Origin: Eudorina sp. 2006-703-Eu-15
Taxonomy: Eukaryota > Chlorophyta > Chlorophyceae > Chlamydomonadales > Volvocaceae
Direction of reading: 5' to 3'
DNA: 64,000 nucleotides
NCBI GenBank assembly: GCA_003117195.1
Contig: BDSI01000006.1
Span: 434,001 to 498,000 of the forward strand
The notes beneath the pieces were generated by a model, which made no database searches, was not told the origin of the DNA, and saw only the letters and a list, made by a program, of their open reading frames with translations. This document shows, piece after piece, positions 31,424-43,090 of the stretch (the first letter of the stretch is position 1; the number at the start of each line of letters is the position of its first letter). The position numbers were made by a program, and so were the translations under genes.

Positions 31424-33240
31424 GTGCGTATAAATGCTGGACTAGACGTAATGGGCCCCGACCTCCTGGCCCTGCCGCCCGTGCTTGGGGGCTTCGGCCT
31501 CCTGCCCCTGCACGCGCACGTTCAGGCCCGGCATGCAGTGGCCGCGGTTCGGTGTGTGATGGGGGCCTGCGGCCTCCTTGCCGCCGATCCCCCTTGGCCG
31601 GAGCTCGCTCTGCAACTTCTCCGCCGTTGCCACTCCGCGGCGCATCCCCTCTGCCTGCTCGGCCCTCATGATGGCCGGGTGCTGGGGGCGCGCCCACCGG
31701 CGGGTAACACGGCTTTCAACCGCCTCCTGGGCGCCCTCGCGCCGCTGGGACCGCCGGTCCTCCTGGACCCGGATTCCATCGCGGGGCCGTGGTGCTTCGT
31801 GGCCCCGCTGTGGGGCAACCCCGCCCTCCTGGCGCCGGATGGGCGCTGCCTGGAGGCCTGCTTCCCCGTCCTGTTCTCGCTGCGGGGCCTCACCACCATC
31901 GGCGTGGCGCTCCGTTGCTGGTCCGCGCTCGCTGGGGTCCGGGCCGCCCTGGAAGCCCTGCGCCGGCGGGGGGAGGTTCCCTCCCCTCGTGCCATGCGAG
32001 GGTACACGCTTAAGCTGCGACATCTCGTCCTCCGCGGCGTCCTCGGCTACCAGCAGGAGCTCGGGGCGGCTCTGGAGGTCTTTGGCGTGCAGGTGGCTGA
32101 CGACTTGGATGCCCTCGTTCGTCACCTACCGGTCAGCTGGGTGGCAGCCGCTCGGGGGCGGCTCGCTGGTGCAGCCGTTGCTCCAGCGGTACCTGACGCC
32201 TGGCGTGCGTTACTCCGCGGTTTGGCGTGGCAGCCGGTCAACGGTCCGCCCGTCCGGCTGCTGACTCTCACTGTGAAGACGGCGACCACTCTCCAACTCG
32301 GGCCGTCCCGACTCGAGCTCGTGGACCGGTACCAGGCCTACGTCGTGGATGCGTACGGCCTCTTACCGGCCCCACCGTCTGCCCTGGCTGATTTCCGGGC
32401 TGCCCTTCGGCTGTGGCAGCTACGCTGGGAGTACTACCACAAGGAGCCGCTCTGGCGCCTCGCTCTGCATGGCATCGCGGGATTCCCGTTGGTCGCGGCC
32501 CACGCCGCGAGGGCGCAGGGTGCTAGCTTGCGGGCGGCCACGGTGTGCCCCTGTGGCGCCCCTATCACTGGGCGTGGCGCGTGCTGGGTTCGGCGCCACT
32601 TGTTTTGGGACTGCTTTGTTGCGCGGTCGTCGCGTAAAGAGATGGGGGCGGCGATGGGGGCAGCTGTGGGCGGCCTGGACGCTGTGTTTGACCGCCACCA
32701 CCTGTGGCTCGTAATCGCCCCGCCGGGTATCCGGCAGGTTGTCTGGGATGTGGTGGCATTGGCGGCCCTGGCGGCCATTGAGCGCGGCCGTCAACGCATG
32801 TACCACGTGTGGGACACCTTCATGGCTCTTCCACGTGCGCGCCTGGTTTCGATATCTGTCGAGGTCGCGGCTGACTTTTGGGCCCGTCTCACGTCCTTTG
32901 TGGCGCTCGGTCTGCCCCCGCGGAACTGGAATTCCGTGCCGTCCGGTCACCCTTTCCTGTGTGAGGTGTCGGGACGTGTCGTTCTTTCGCGGCCTCCGGA
33001 CGTTGACTCACCACCCGGGTCCCCCGGCCCGTGAGCTATTGTGGTTCACTGCGGGTGGGCTCCACGCCAGCTCGACACTCTTTACGTTCATTAGTTCGCT
33101 GCCTTTGCGTTGCTTGTCTGCCTTGAAAGCTGTGAAGGCTGGGCGTTGGTGGTCCTTGGCTTGGCCTGTCTGCTATGAAGGCTGGGCGCTGGTGGTTCTG
33201 GCTGCTTTTTCATTGGCATGGCTCACTGCTTAGTGCACGG
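31424..33240 (+). mobile_element. 5'-truncated LINE, ORF2 C-terminal half plus 3' UTR
   Basis: An open frame to a TGA at 33034 (about 535 codons) encodes the region downstream of the reverse-transcriptase catalytic core. It includes LPPVLGGFGLLP (the LP..GGxGL motif after the polymerase in L1-type proteins) and a Cys/His knuckle: CPCG, then H and FWDC about 19-24 residues on. No YxDD catalytic motif is present, so it cannot reverse-transcribe. The 3' flank to about 33240 contains two GAAGGCTGGGCG(T/C)TGGTGG-type repeats. A shorter, more decayed relative is at 9349-10330. Confidence 0.75.
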
Positions 33241-33666
33241 CATGCCCCTGGGGTAGGATGAATGTCAATCTGTCTGCGCCTGTACGGCGAGCGAGCAGCT
33301 TAGTAATTGCTGGTCCCCCTTGTAACGATCGCTTCCTAGACGTAATCATGCACTTCTGGCGAACAGTGACTTTTCGGTTTCGAAACATCGTGGTCAGGTT
33401 ACTCGAGGGCGATGCAAGCACGCTCAGCCCTGAGCACATTTTGGGCCTCGCCTAAATCGCGCCCCTGTTGGGCATAGCTCAAATTTTGTGAAGATTCACT
33501 TGTAATTGGTTGGGCTGACAAGACAGTGCGCGCATTGGAAATAGAAAGGTAATTCAGATCTTTGGTGGCCCAACGAGGTGCATCGTGCTTGGGAGGCAGA
33601 TGTCCCCCAAATCTTGTCTCCTTTCATTAACGATGTTGGTCCCGCTAGACGTGGCTCTGCACCACG

Positions 33667-36600
33667 ATGGACACGGATGGGGTGGACAAGGTTCACGAAG
33701 CCCTTGTAGCTTTGGGAGCTGACCCGACGGTCTTTGGAAAGGCCGAATTGGAACGCCTGTATCAGAACGGCTATCGCAACGTCCACGTTCTGCAGTCTGC
33801 AACACGCGAGAGCCTCACGGCCATTAAGCTGCCGGTTGGACTCGTCGACTACATTCTAAAGCTGATCGGTGCGCAGGGTTCTCTGGCATCGCGCGGTGGG
33901 TGAGGAGTGCGTACGCGTATGGGGTGGGCTACCGCGGCATGGCTGGCTACTGCATTCGGTCTCATATGCTTTCACAGATCCAAGCAACTGACATACATTC
34001 GGTCTCGCTCTCACTGCAGACCAGTCGAAGGCCCCTCCGGACTTGCTCCCTGCGGAGTGGAGCCCGGAGGGGTGGACCCGGTTCCACTTCCCATCCGCCA
34101 ACGATTTCCTCAACCAGTATGAGCCGCGCCGGCTTGAGCTTCTTCGTGTTGTCTCAACACTGACAACGGGCGTGACCGGCAAGGGGCCATCAGCGGTCAA
34201 GCTCTGGGGCACATTTGATGCTGAGTGCCAGGTGCAGCTGCGTAAGCTGCCGAAAGGCAGGCCGGTCAACCTGGCGGTGCGGGAGCCGACATTTGCCGCT
34301 TTGGGCAGCGAGGACCAACTGCGGATAGAGCTCGATAGGCAACTCTTTCTGCCGCTGGAGTACGCCCTGTCGTTTGCAGATGGGTTCTTCGTAGTCAGCT
34401 CCGCCGCGCATGGAAATACGGAGGGCATCTGGACGAACAGATCAGGTGACGGGGTCATGCAAACCCTCCTTCCCCCCTCATGTCGTGACAGGCGGGTTGT
34501 GACAACGAGGAGACGAAAGTGCGTAGCCTGATGCTGTCCGTAGATTTTGCTTGCTTCGCACACATAGCGCCTATCGGTTGGTGTTTGGCTAATATTTGTG
34601 TGTTTCGTCCTGCATATTACTACTGCAGCACGTGCGGACGTCGCGCTGCTGCTCAAGGACAACGGTGAGCTGCTGGTGGCGATTGAGGTGAAGGCGTCGT
34701 CCGTGATCTGTGTGCCGCAAGGCAGCGACTTGCCAGCCATGTACGCGGCCGCTGACACCAACAGCAACATCGTCAAGTGCGTGTCGCAGCTTTTCAACTA
34801 CCTCGACGGCATGCCGTTCGGTGTGCTAGTTACGGACCAGCAGCTCTTCTGCGTGCGGCGGGAGGGCACCGATCTGCTCTGCAGCCGCACCATCCCCCTG
34901 GCTGGGTATGCGTACTGCCCGGCCAAAGGAGGGCTGGGCCGTCCCAGTGCATCCGACCTGCAGGCGGAAGCTGACGCTGCAGCGGCAGCACGGGAGCAGT
35001 TTGGGGCGGCAGGTGGGCGCAGCGTGGACTCGCTGACCGCTGTGGCGGCGCTGTACAGCATGGCGAAAATGGCCCAGCTGTGGCGGGCGCAGCAGGCCAC
35101 TGGTGTTGCGAGGCAGGACAACAGGGGCGGTGGCACCACAGATCGGAGGTCCTTCCTCAAGGGCATACTGGCCTTTTTTGGCATCAGCACCTTCAAGGGT
35201 GCGGCAGCAGCAGATGCAGCATCCACGCCCGTACTAAATCTGCCTACTGATGCGGAAAGCGAGTGCACCTCCAGGCAGCTGTTCCCAGGCCGCTGCTTCG
35301 ACCCCCGCGTTCCAGGCGGAATGCCCCCCTGTTTGGGGCACTCGTGCCTGGGCGTCGTCCTGCAGGGGGCTGTGGGCGGCCGGGCAGCGGCCGTGAAGCT
35401 GGTGGACCTGTGGAAGAGGCCGGAGGGCAAGGAGGCACTGCTGGTAAGGTTTCTGGTATAAGGGCTGTTGACGGGGTGGGTGGTTGACAGCTGTACGGCG
35501 GCTTGGGCGCCGCATTCTGTCTGCCTGTGTTGCCAGCTCGTTTCCTTGCATACTCCTGCCTTACTGTAGACAGCCGGTCACTCCTCCACCCATCAGCACT
35601 TTGAGCGCACCAATCCCTTGCTGGGACCCCTTCGCTGTGCAGCACGAGGTGGGGTTCTACCAGCTGCTGCAGCCGCTGCAGGGCGTCTATGTGCCGCGTC
35701 TGCTGGGCTACGGGCTCTGCGACGGATGGGAGTACTTCGTGGTGCGTGGGTGGGGTTGCCTGTCGGGGGTCACAATAGTTCCAAGGGTTTCAGTCGTGAC
35801 AGTGAGACTTGAGAATGGGGCCAGGAGGCTTGGAGAACCCACGGTCGGAAGAGACCTGACAGGCCAAAAGGTTGCTGTGGGCGTGCGTCAAAGAGCGAGA
35901 AGTGAAGCCCAGCGCAATAGCCGATGTTGGCGACGGAAACAGAGGATACCCGAAACCCGCCTGCATTACCAGAAAACTTGACGGAAGTGACCGGTGAGGG
36001 CGTAGTGGGCGATATATACGCCGCCGGATGTAGCATCCGTGAGTGGACCGAGGTGGGCGTCAGAGGTCCAGTAGCAACCGCCAGCGGAAAGGCTGCCGTA
36101 GCGTAGTCTAAAAATGACTAGCTGAAATAACATTTTAACCTATACTAATGCAACAAAGCAGAGGTTGGGTGCGTCCACAACACATGCATTGCCGACAGCA
36201 AGCATCGTGCCCAGCACAACCGGCCCAGCCCGTGCCAGAACAGGATGCGACCATACTGACCTGAAGGCAGGGACGCAGGAAGCCAGGCGTTGCAGCACAG
36301 CGTTAGTTGTTGGCGGGTTCGGCGAAGTTGACATACATAACGGATGGCAAGGCAGGGACACACGTGCGCGCGACGGGCGTAAAAGTAAGTATGTTAGTAA
36401 GAAGTAATGAAGTAAAGGAATGGAAATGACAGGGCTGATCGAGATATGCAATCGGAGTGGGAAGGGTGTGCGAGCAACGGCACGAGCGGGGCAGGCAGGC
36501 ACAGGCGGGGCAGGCAGGCAGGCACGCACGGCAGGGCTGGTGAGCACGATCGGGCAGGCACGGACGGGGCAAGCGGGGCAGGCAGGCAGGCATGGGTTGG

Positions 36601-38089
36601 GCAGGCATGCCGGCGTGGTGGACACGGGCAGGGCAGGCAGGCGGACCAGGCAGTCAGGGGTGGGGCAGGCAGGCAGGAGTGGAACTGGGGATGCAGGGCA
36701 GGGGAGATGAGGCCCGGCCCCGTGTTGAGCGTCACTTACCGCCGCCGGGGGCGCCGGACCAGAGAGCCCGCCACGGGGTGTGCACGATGCATGTGCGGCG
36801 TTGCGAGCGGTAGACTACGACCGGAAGGTGCCGTAGCCGCCGGCACGGTCGGAAACGTAGGTGCAGACAGCGATGGGCGTGTGTGTGTGTCCCCCCACAT
36901 AGAAAATGGAAAGGCCTGAGTCAGCAGTTGACCCCCAGCTGCAATAGTACCAGCACAGCCACAACGTCAAGGTTGCCAGTGCAGTGTGCCGCAATGTTTA
37001 CCGGCCTGGTCGGTGATCCTTGTGGCCCGTATGCACTTGCAGGCTACGAGCCTGGAAGGCCCTGCGCTGACCAGCGAGGAGGGCTGGGCATTTGGCGAGG
37101 AACCGACCTGCGAGGCTGCCTTTGCTGCCCTTGACGCGGTGAGAAGGAGTGGGTGTGGGCCCGCGAGCTTGTTCCATGCGTTGGTGTCGGGACGCTACGG
37201 TGAAGGTCATACCTAATGCACCGCAACCAGGGGTCCTGCTGTGTGTTTAGAAGTGCAACCCGCCCGCCCGCCCTGCTGTGTGTGTTAATTCAAGGTTCCT
37301 TGGCATGGCGTGTCCCGCTACCTGCTCATGCTGCAGACAGCTTGTATGCCTCGGACGAGCAGACAGTGTTTGTCTAAGTGCTACCTCCGGCATGGTGTGC
37401 CTTGAGTATCGAACCTTTCTGGGCCCACAATGCCGCGTTTGCACGTGCGATGCGGTGTCCTGCATGGCGACATCGCAATGCGAAACTTCGTCCTGGCCGC
37501 TGATGGGGGCGGGGATGGGGACAGCGGAAGCCAAAGCAGCACTACCGGTCAGCAGCCGCAGCGGCCACAGTCGCAACCGCGCGTTATGCTCCTGGACTTC
37601 GGGCACTCCCGGATGGTGGCTGAGGCGGCCAAGGAGCGGGGCGAGGACCCCGCTGCACTCATCCAGCGAGAGCGGAGGCAGCTGCAGGACCTGCTGGATT
37701 GGGAGCCTTCTTCCCCCCTGCCGCTCCCGCTCCCCCCTGTGGATACGGATGCGGGCTCGGGTGCGGCCGCTGCAGCAGCCTCGGGGGGCGCTGGTGGTGA
37801 CACCGGCGGCCAGGCGCAGCTTCCGCAGCCAGGCATGCTGGACAAGGACGTGGCGCGGCCAGGTGGTTCGGCGGCCGCCGGCAGGCCGGGCCCTCCCGCC
37901 GCTCACAGCAGCACGGGACCGTGCTCAGCCTTCCCACGGCTGCGGCCACCCAGCGGGCCCAGCGGCTGGCGCCAGCAGCTGCGGTGTTCCAGGCCGCAGA
38001 TGTCGCATGTGCCGCGCTCTATTGCGGTGAAGGGGGTGAACAGAGGCCGCAGCACCTCACGTCTGTCCTCGTTGCGGAGGTTGATATAA
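33667..38089 (+). CDS. nuclease-kinase fusion protein (PD-(D/E)XK plus protein-kinase-like), CR-effector-like
   Basis: Exons in phase: 33667-33868, 34020-34445, 34629-35443, 35643-35741, 37043-37138, then from about 37445 to TAA 38089; about 760 aa. Residues 1-67 form a small helical, SAM-like header. About 80-330 is a nuclease-like domain with RADVALL (D213), AIEVKA (E229, K231) and QLFNYL, the PD-(D/E)XK order. About 450-620 is a kinase-like domain: LGVVLQG loop, AVKLVD (K466), HEVGFYQ (E483), HGDIAMRN (D555, N560) and LLDFG (D597). It then ends in Pro/Ala/Gly-rich low complexity, so it is a minimal kinase lacking a normal C-lobe. Nuclease-kinase fusions with a short header are known among eukaryotic Crinkler/CR effectors; that relation is inferred. 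The last intron ends in TTGCAC rather than AG at the position that keeps frame, and intron 4 (~1.3 kb) carries repeat B. Function and activity are untested. Confidence 0.72.
36060..36720 (+). repeat. dispersed repeat B, copy 2, inside an intron
   Basis: Uninterrupted relative of 8296-9348, lying within the 35742-37042 intron of the nuclease-kinase gene. It ends in GGCAGGCAGGC-type tandem repeats (about 36490-36680). It shows that copy 1 was later split by a short insertion. Confidence 0.75.
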
Positions 38090-38123
38090 GGATGGGCGGA
38101 GGGTTTGAGACAAGGAGCCGGAT

Positions 38124-38292
38124 ATTCGTGCAGAACGCGAGGTCCCTTGCAGACAAGGTGATCGGAGTCAGTAGGAGGACGGGCGTCGCCACTAGAGTTG
38201 GCGGTGTGATACTGCCGCCAAGTCTGCTCCTGGCGCCCGTTCTACTCATTCTGATCACATTGTCCGCGAGGGACCTCATGTTCTGCACGAAT
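38124..38292. repeat. imperfect palindrome of ~170 bp
   Basis: The sequence from ATTCGTGCAGAAC at 38124 reads similarly on the opposite strand from 38292 (about 80 % over the outer ~60 bp of each arm). As a result both strands translate to FVQNxRSLADxVI-like peptides. It directly follows the stop of the nuclease-kinase gene. It may be a miniature fold-back element. Confidence 0.7.
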
Positions 38293-38449
38293 TTGCACGG
38301 CAGAGTGAAAGGGACGGAGTTGATACGGCCAATGATGCGGTTTTGCTCTCTTTGCACGCATAACGCCGCCGTCGACAGGGATGCGTTCGAAAGAGAGGGC
38401 CGTGTGTGGGAGCGGTTGTTTGTCCTGGCCGGAAAGGCGGGTGTGGGCG

Positions 38450-39135
38450 GTCTGGCGTGTCGGCGTTAAGGGGGACATGGACGCTGGAAACGTGAGAGGG
38501 AGATGGCGGTGCCCCTCTCCACGCGGCCCCGCGCGTTGTGGCATTGTTTTGTCAAACCCGTCCCCCTAACATCGAGGGCGAACAGCGGGGCCGGCGTGTG
38601 TGGGATTGCAACCAAGAATTACTCGTTGTCCAGGCGGGCTGACCCGGAGGCCTTGCCCCGCATATGGTTGCTTCGGTGGCTGTCTGGTTGGGGTCATGGG
38701 CCGCTGTGTTTTTTATTCGCGGCGTTAAGGTGTGGAGGTGTCTTGCCGCCTTTGCCGGTGGGGCCTGCTGTGGCTTGCCCTGGTATACACCGTCGATCCC
38801 TTTTGGGGTCCGCTGTAACGTTCATTCATTCATACGGTATCGGCCCGGCTCACTCCCAGAGGGGGCTTCCGACCGAGGTCGGCCTCCTGCAGGTCACGGC
38901 CTTCGTTTCGCGTGTGGCCCCGGCCAGCCGGGTGGCGAGGCAAGCCATCCACTGAGCTGACCAGCACGTAACTGTACGTACGACACTCAGTCCAAATCCA
39001 CAGGTACGGTAGAGAGCACTTGACCCGGCAGGCACCGAAACGTCGGAGGACCGAGGACATGGGTCCGTCTGAGCACCGACACATGCCCCCGCCGACCGCT
39101 CACCATTCGGTACCCCACGACGCCGTCTCGCCCGC
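38450..39135 (+). repeat. dispersed repeat A, copy 2
   Basis: Near-identical direct repeat of 7330-8022, differing by few substitutions plus a small deletion at about 38810 relative to copy 1 (GGGGTCCG versus GGGATCGTCCG). It has the same CATTCATTCAT tract. The right boundary is abrupt, after CGTCTCGCCCGC. Confidence 0.85.
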
Positions 39136-39457
39136 GGCCCCGATCCCTTGCTGCGCTCTCCGCCTGACCCGTCGGACCAGCCCTCACAGCGGCTTCAGAG
39201 CCCTCCCCTGGAGCCTCCCCTCCGAGACCCCACCCCAAGTGCACCGCATGAAAGCGCATGACAGCCGCCTACATCCACACAAACCCACCTGCATGGGTTT
39301 CCTCACCCCACACCCACACCCACATGCACGCATGGGCGGGGTCTATACACTGAACAACACACGCCTGCATTCAGAGCGCCATCGCGCCCCTCGCGCCACA
39401 CCCACACCCACATGCACTGTGCCTGGAAAATCACCGCAAACCACTCGTGCCGCATGC
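39136..39457. other. 3' flank of the minus-strand gene; CACACCCA-rich
   Basis: It contains short CACACCCACACCCACATGCA tandems at 39309-39333 and 39399-39417. No exon is seen; it should include the 3' UTR of the gene ending at 39458. Confidence 0.4.
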
Positions 39458-42015
39458 TCACACCGCCCGGACCGCCGCCGGCCCCGAGACCCCCTCCACC
39501 GCCGCCAACCCCTCCGCCAGCCCCCCTCCCGTCCCCTGCCGCCCCGGGCTGCCGGGCCCCCGCCGGGGCGAGATGGCGCGCGGGGCCTTCTGCTTGAGGG
39601 CCACGAAGGTGGGCCGGACTCGCTCCTGGGGGCCGGGGGTAGAGGCCGAGGGAGGGCCCGAGGGGAAGGGCAGAAGAGGAGGGAGGAAGAGTCGGTCTTC
39701 GGAAGGATGGAAGGGGGAGTGTGTCAATGTGTATGAGGCGGCAGCCCCAGCTGATAGATGGGCTACCTTGCCCCGGCCCCGGTCACACACTTTCGGCCAA
39801 CCGCCCCGGGGAACGGTAGGCCTCCCGCCTGTCACCCTGCCAACCAGTAGCCCAGCAAAAGCCGCTGCCCCCTGGGCCCCACAGCCCATCCTGGAGGCCC
39901 TCCGCCTCGCTCCCTGCCCTCGCACCCGCCCACGCTGCCCTTCCCTGTCCGCCCAGCCCCTGCCCTTTCTCCCTTCGCTGCCCCGCGTTTCTGCCTCCTG
40001 CCCTACCTCCTGCCCCCTGTCCCTCTTCCCCTCCCCTCACCAGGCTGATGGGCAGCTCCTGATGGGTCACCACCTCATCCAACGTGGGCCCATCCAGACC
40101 CGCAATGTACTGATTGGCGGTGGCGGCACCGGGCAGCGCGCCCGCCGCCGCCGCCGCCGTCGCGGCGCCGCCCGCTCCCGCCGGCCCCGCCGACGCGGCG
40201 CGCGCCTGACCCGCGGGTCGCGCCGTGCCGCACGTGTACTGCCGCTGTACATCGCGGATCTGCGAGCACAGCTGGTCGTACGTTGGTGCCGCGATGAACG
40301 GCGGAGGCCGCGAGCGCAGCAGGTGCTCGGCCGTCGCCGGCGGCGGCGGCGGCAGGTGCTGCGGCCGCGTCGCCATCTTTGACGCCAGGTAGGCCCGCGT
40401 GAAGGTGGGGTGCATGCCGGGGTTGGGGATCGCTGCGGGGAACATGGACGAGTCGCGCGGCTCGATGTACTCCTCCGCGCTGCCGCGCAGGGCCGCCGCC
40501 GCCGCCGCCTGCTGTTGCTGGTGCTGCCGCGCGGTCAGCTGCGGCGGCTCCGCCAGCTCCGCGGGGCTGGGCGGCAGCGGCGGCCCGTCGTCGGGCCGGG
40601 AGGCCTCCGCGCCCGGGCCCGCCTCCTCCCCCGCCTCCGCACCGCCCGCGCCCCCGCCGTCGTCCACGCCCTTGACCGACGTCAGGAAGGTCCGGTCCTT
40701 GTCGTCTTGAGGTTGCTGCTGCTGCGGCGGCTGCCGGCCCGCTGCCGCGTTCATCACATGCTCCGGAACCACCGTCTCGAAGGAGATCAGCGGGCCCTTG
40801 AGCAGCGCCTTGCGCATCCGCGCGTCCACCACCACCAGCTGGTCCAAGATGGAGTCCAGGGCCTCCAGGTCGCTCACGCTGCTGACGCCCCAAGGCGGCG
40901 CCGCCACAAAGCCGCCCAGGCCGCCGCCGCCGCCGCCGCCGTAGCCGCCTCCGCCGCCGCCCTCCTGCCAGGCTTGGTAATTCGCCTGGCCCTGCGCAAT
41001 GGCCGCCTCCGCCGCCCCCATCACCTCCTCCGCGAACTGCTGCGCCTGGTTGGCGTCGGGGAGCCGGTCGCCGTAGTCGACGACGGTGCCGTGGTGGTGG
41101 TGGCCGGCGGCGGCGCCGCCGTACGAGGCCGCCCCCAGGCTGTCCAGGGGCGTGGCGCGGGAGCGGGTGCTGCCGGCGCTGACGCTGCGCGGCTGGTTGT
41201 ACGACGCGGCGGCGGCGGCGGATGAGGCCTCGAGCTGCTGCCGCATGGGGTTGTTGCGCATGAAGGCGCTGGGGGGCTTGCGCTTGGGCTGGTAAGGGTG
41301 CGAGGCGGGGGTGGGGCCGGGGAGGATGGCGGGGTGCTGCAGGCTGGGCTGGAGGACCTCCATCTGCTGCCGGTCGGTGCCGCCAGCGCTGCCGCCGCCG
41401 CCGTGGTGCCGCTCGGCGCTACCGAGCTGCGAGGGCGCGGAGGGGCTGTCTATCCGGAAGCCGACAGCGCCGGCGCCGCCGGCGCCGCCGCCTCCGCCGG
41501 CGCCCCCGGCGGTGTAGCCGTGCAGCAGGGGGGGCAGCTTGGCGTTTTGCTGGCCGCCGTTGGGGCCGTCGGAGAGGTGGGGTGCCGGCGGCTGCAGCGG
41601 CACCGAGGACATGATGGTCCCCGACTGCCGTTTGGAGCCGTAGGAGCTGCCGCTGGAGATCCGCTCCTTGGCCGCGGAGACGGCCTTGACGTGGCCGGAG
41701 AGGCGCTGGGAGGCCGCGCTGCCGGGGCCGGGACCGGGTCCGCCTCCTCCGGCCGGGTTGGGAAGCGAGGGCAGGAAGTCGCCGAAGGAGGAGAGCGGGG
41801 TGACGACCTGCGTGTGCGGAGCAGGGCACGAGCGGCTGGGGACGTTTCTCGCGACCGGCGGGGAGAGGAGAAGAAAGGAGAGGAGAGGAGAAGAAAGGAG
41901 AGGAGAGGAGAGAGAACGAAATGGTATGAGCTGAAAGAGCCCGGTGGTTGCTTACGTGAGTCTGTGGTGGAGGTGAGAAGGTATCGCTCATATTGATGGC
42001 AGCTGCCTTGGCCAT
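39458..42015 (-). CDS. Gly/Ala/Pro-rich protein with conserved helical segments, function unknown
   Basis: Three exons join in phase 0 on the minus strand: 42015-41956 (ATG, 20 codons), 41807-40041 (589 codons) and 39625-39458 (TGA); about 664 aa. Low-complexity Gly, Ala, Gln and Pro runs separate ordered-looking pieces: QAQQFAEEVMGAAEAAIAQG, then SDLEALDSILDQLVVVDARM followed by KALLKGPLISFETVVPEH, then MHPTFTRAYLASKMATRP and YDQLCSQIRDVQRQYTC, and finally LDEVVTHQELPISL joined to ERVRPTFVALKQKAPRAI. No known domain is recognised. The start is chosen for the short exon beginning MAKAAAINMSDT with a GTAAG donor. A purine-rich GAGAGGAGAAGAAAGGA repeat sits in intron 1. It is convergent with the repeat-rich region on its left and divergent from the large plus-strand gene at 42543. 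Confidence 0.7.
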
Positions 42016-42542
42016 TTTGAGTTTGGCTTTCCAATTCTTGCCTAGAGCATAAATATAAGGGGCCGCGGGTCCCAACTCCGAGCTTGCGCTATCAAATTGT
42101 ATTCCAAGCTAATATACATGCGCATCCTTGAATAGATATCGGTCTGCTAGCCTCGGATGCATGCTGAAAACAACACGAACGTAAGCTCCCGCATTCCGCT
42201 TCCGTGACAGGCCAACAAGATGACGTTTGTTAAGGATGAAGGATGGTCAATGATTGCAGAGCTGCACCAATCGTTGCGACGCAGCGAGACCACACTTCGG
42301 GTCATTGCATACGACATTCCGTTGTTTCAGTTAAATAATTTTTGGTCCGCAGCGCAGCTTTAACAACGTGAGCCTGTCCGGCATACTCTCTGTTGGCTGG
42401 GAGAATGCACAGCGACCTCATGAATTACCTCTGAGCGTAGCGACTCGTTGCCTGTTATGTCGCCGCAAGCCAAATCCAGCCAAGAGCCCAAATAGCATCC
42501 CATGATCCTGATTCTTGGAAATTTTACATCGATTGACTAAAT
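42016..42542. promoter_or_regulatory. intergenic region between divergent genes
   Basis: About 530 bp separate the ATG at 42015 (minus) from that at 42543 (plus). The stretch is markedly more AT-rich than the flanking exons and includes the presumed 5' UTRs of both genes. A TATA-like ATAAATATAA lies near 42049-42058. I cannot assign specific factor sites. Confidence 0.35.
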
Positions 42543-43059
42543 ATGATTTTACGCGGCGCGGTAGGATCTGCGCCGCTGGTGGCTAGGAACAACCCGCAAG
42601 GAAAATCAAACAGCGCGGGGTTCATCCGCATTCGATGGACGCGGCAACACACCGTGGGCTATGTCGCACGTACAAGCCGACGCAAGGTAGGCAGATCGGC
42701 GAAGAAGTTAGCGTTGTGTGGACGACGGGAGGATTCGCCCCCCCACGGCGTGCAAGGTGGTCGCACCCACAGAAACATGCTTTTTCAAGGCATTCGATTG
42801 ATTGCATCGAACTGGATGTCATGGTCGGCGACCTGCGGGCAGTAGCTCGACACACCTCCAAAATTTCGCAGCGTACGGCAACCCTAGCTCTCCTATGCGC
42901 GCCCCCTGGATCGCTATGGGCTGTTGGCGCTATCGACCAGAACCCCGGTCTGTGCGCCGCTAAGCCCTCTCTGCCACACGCCCCGACGCCGCTCAGGACG
43001 CCGGAGCGAACAGTCGACGGCCCGGCCGCGGCAGCGACCCGTACAAGCCCGACGGCTCA

Positions 43060-43090
<31 letters not shown>

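Noticed and set aside
36480..36690. GGCAGGCAGGC array considered as a CRISPR-like or regulatory array
   Set aside because: It is a degenerate simple tandem repeat with no unique spacers, at the end of repeat B; the genome is eukaryotic.
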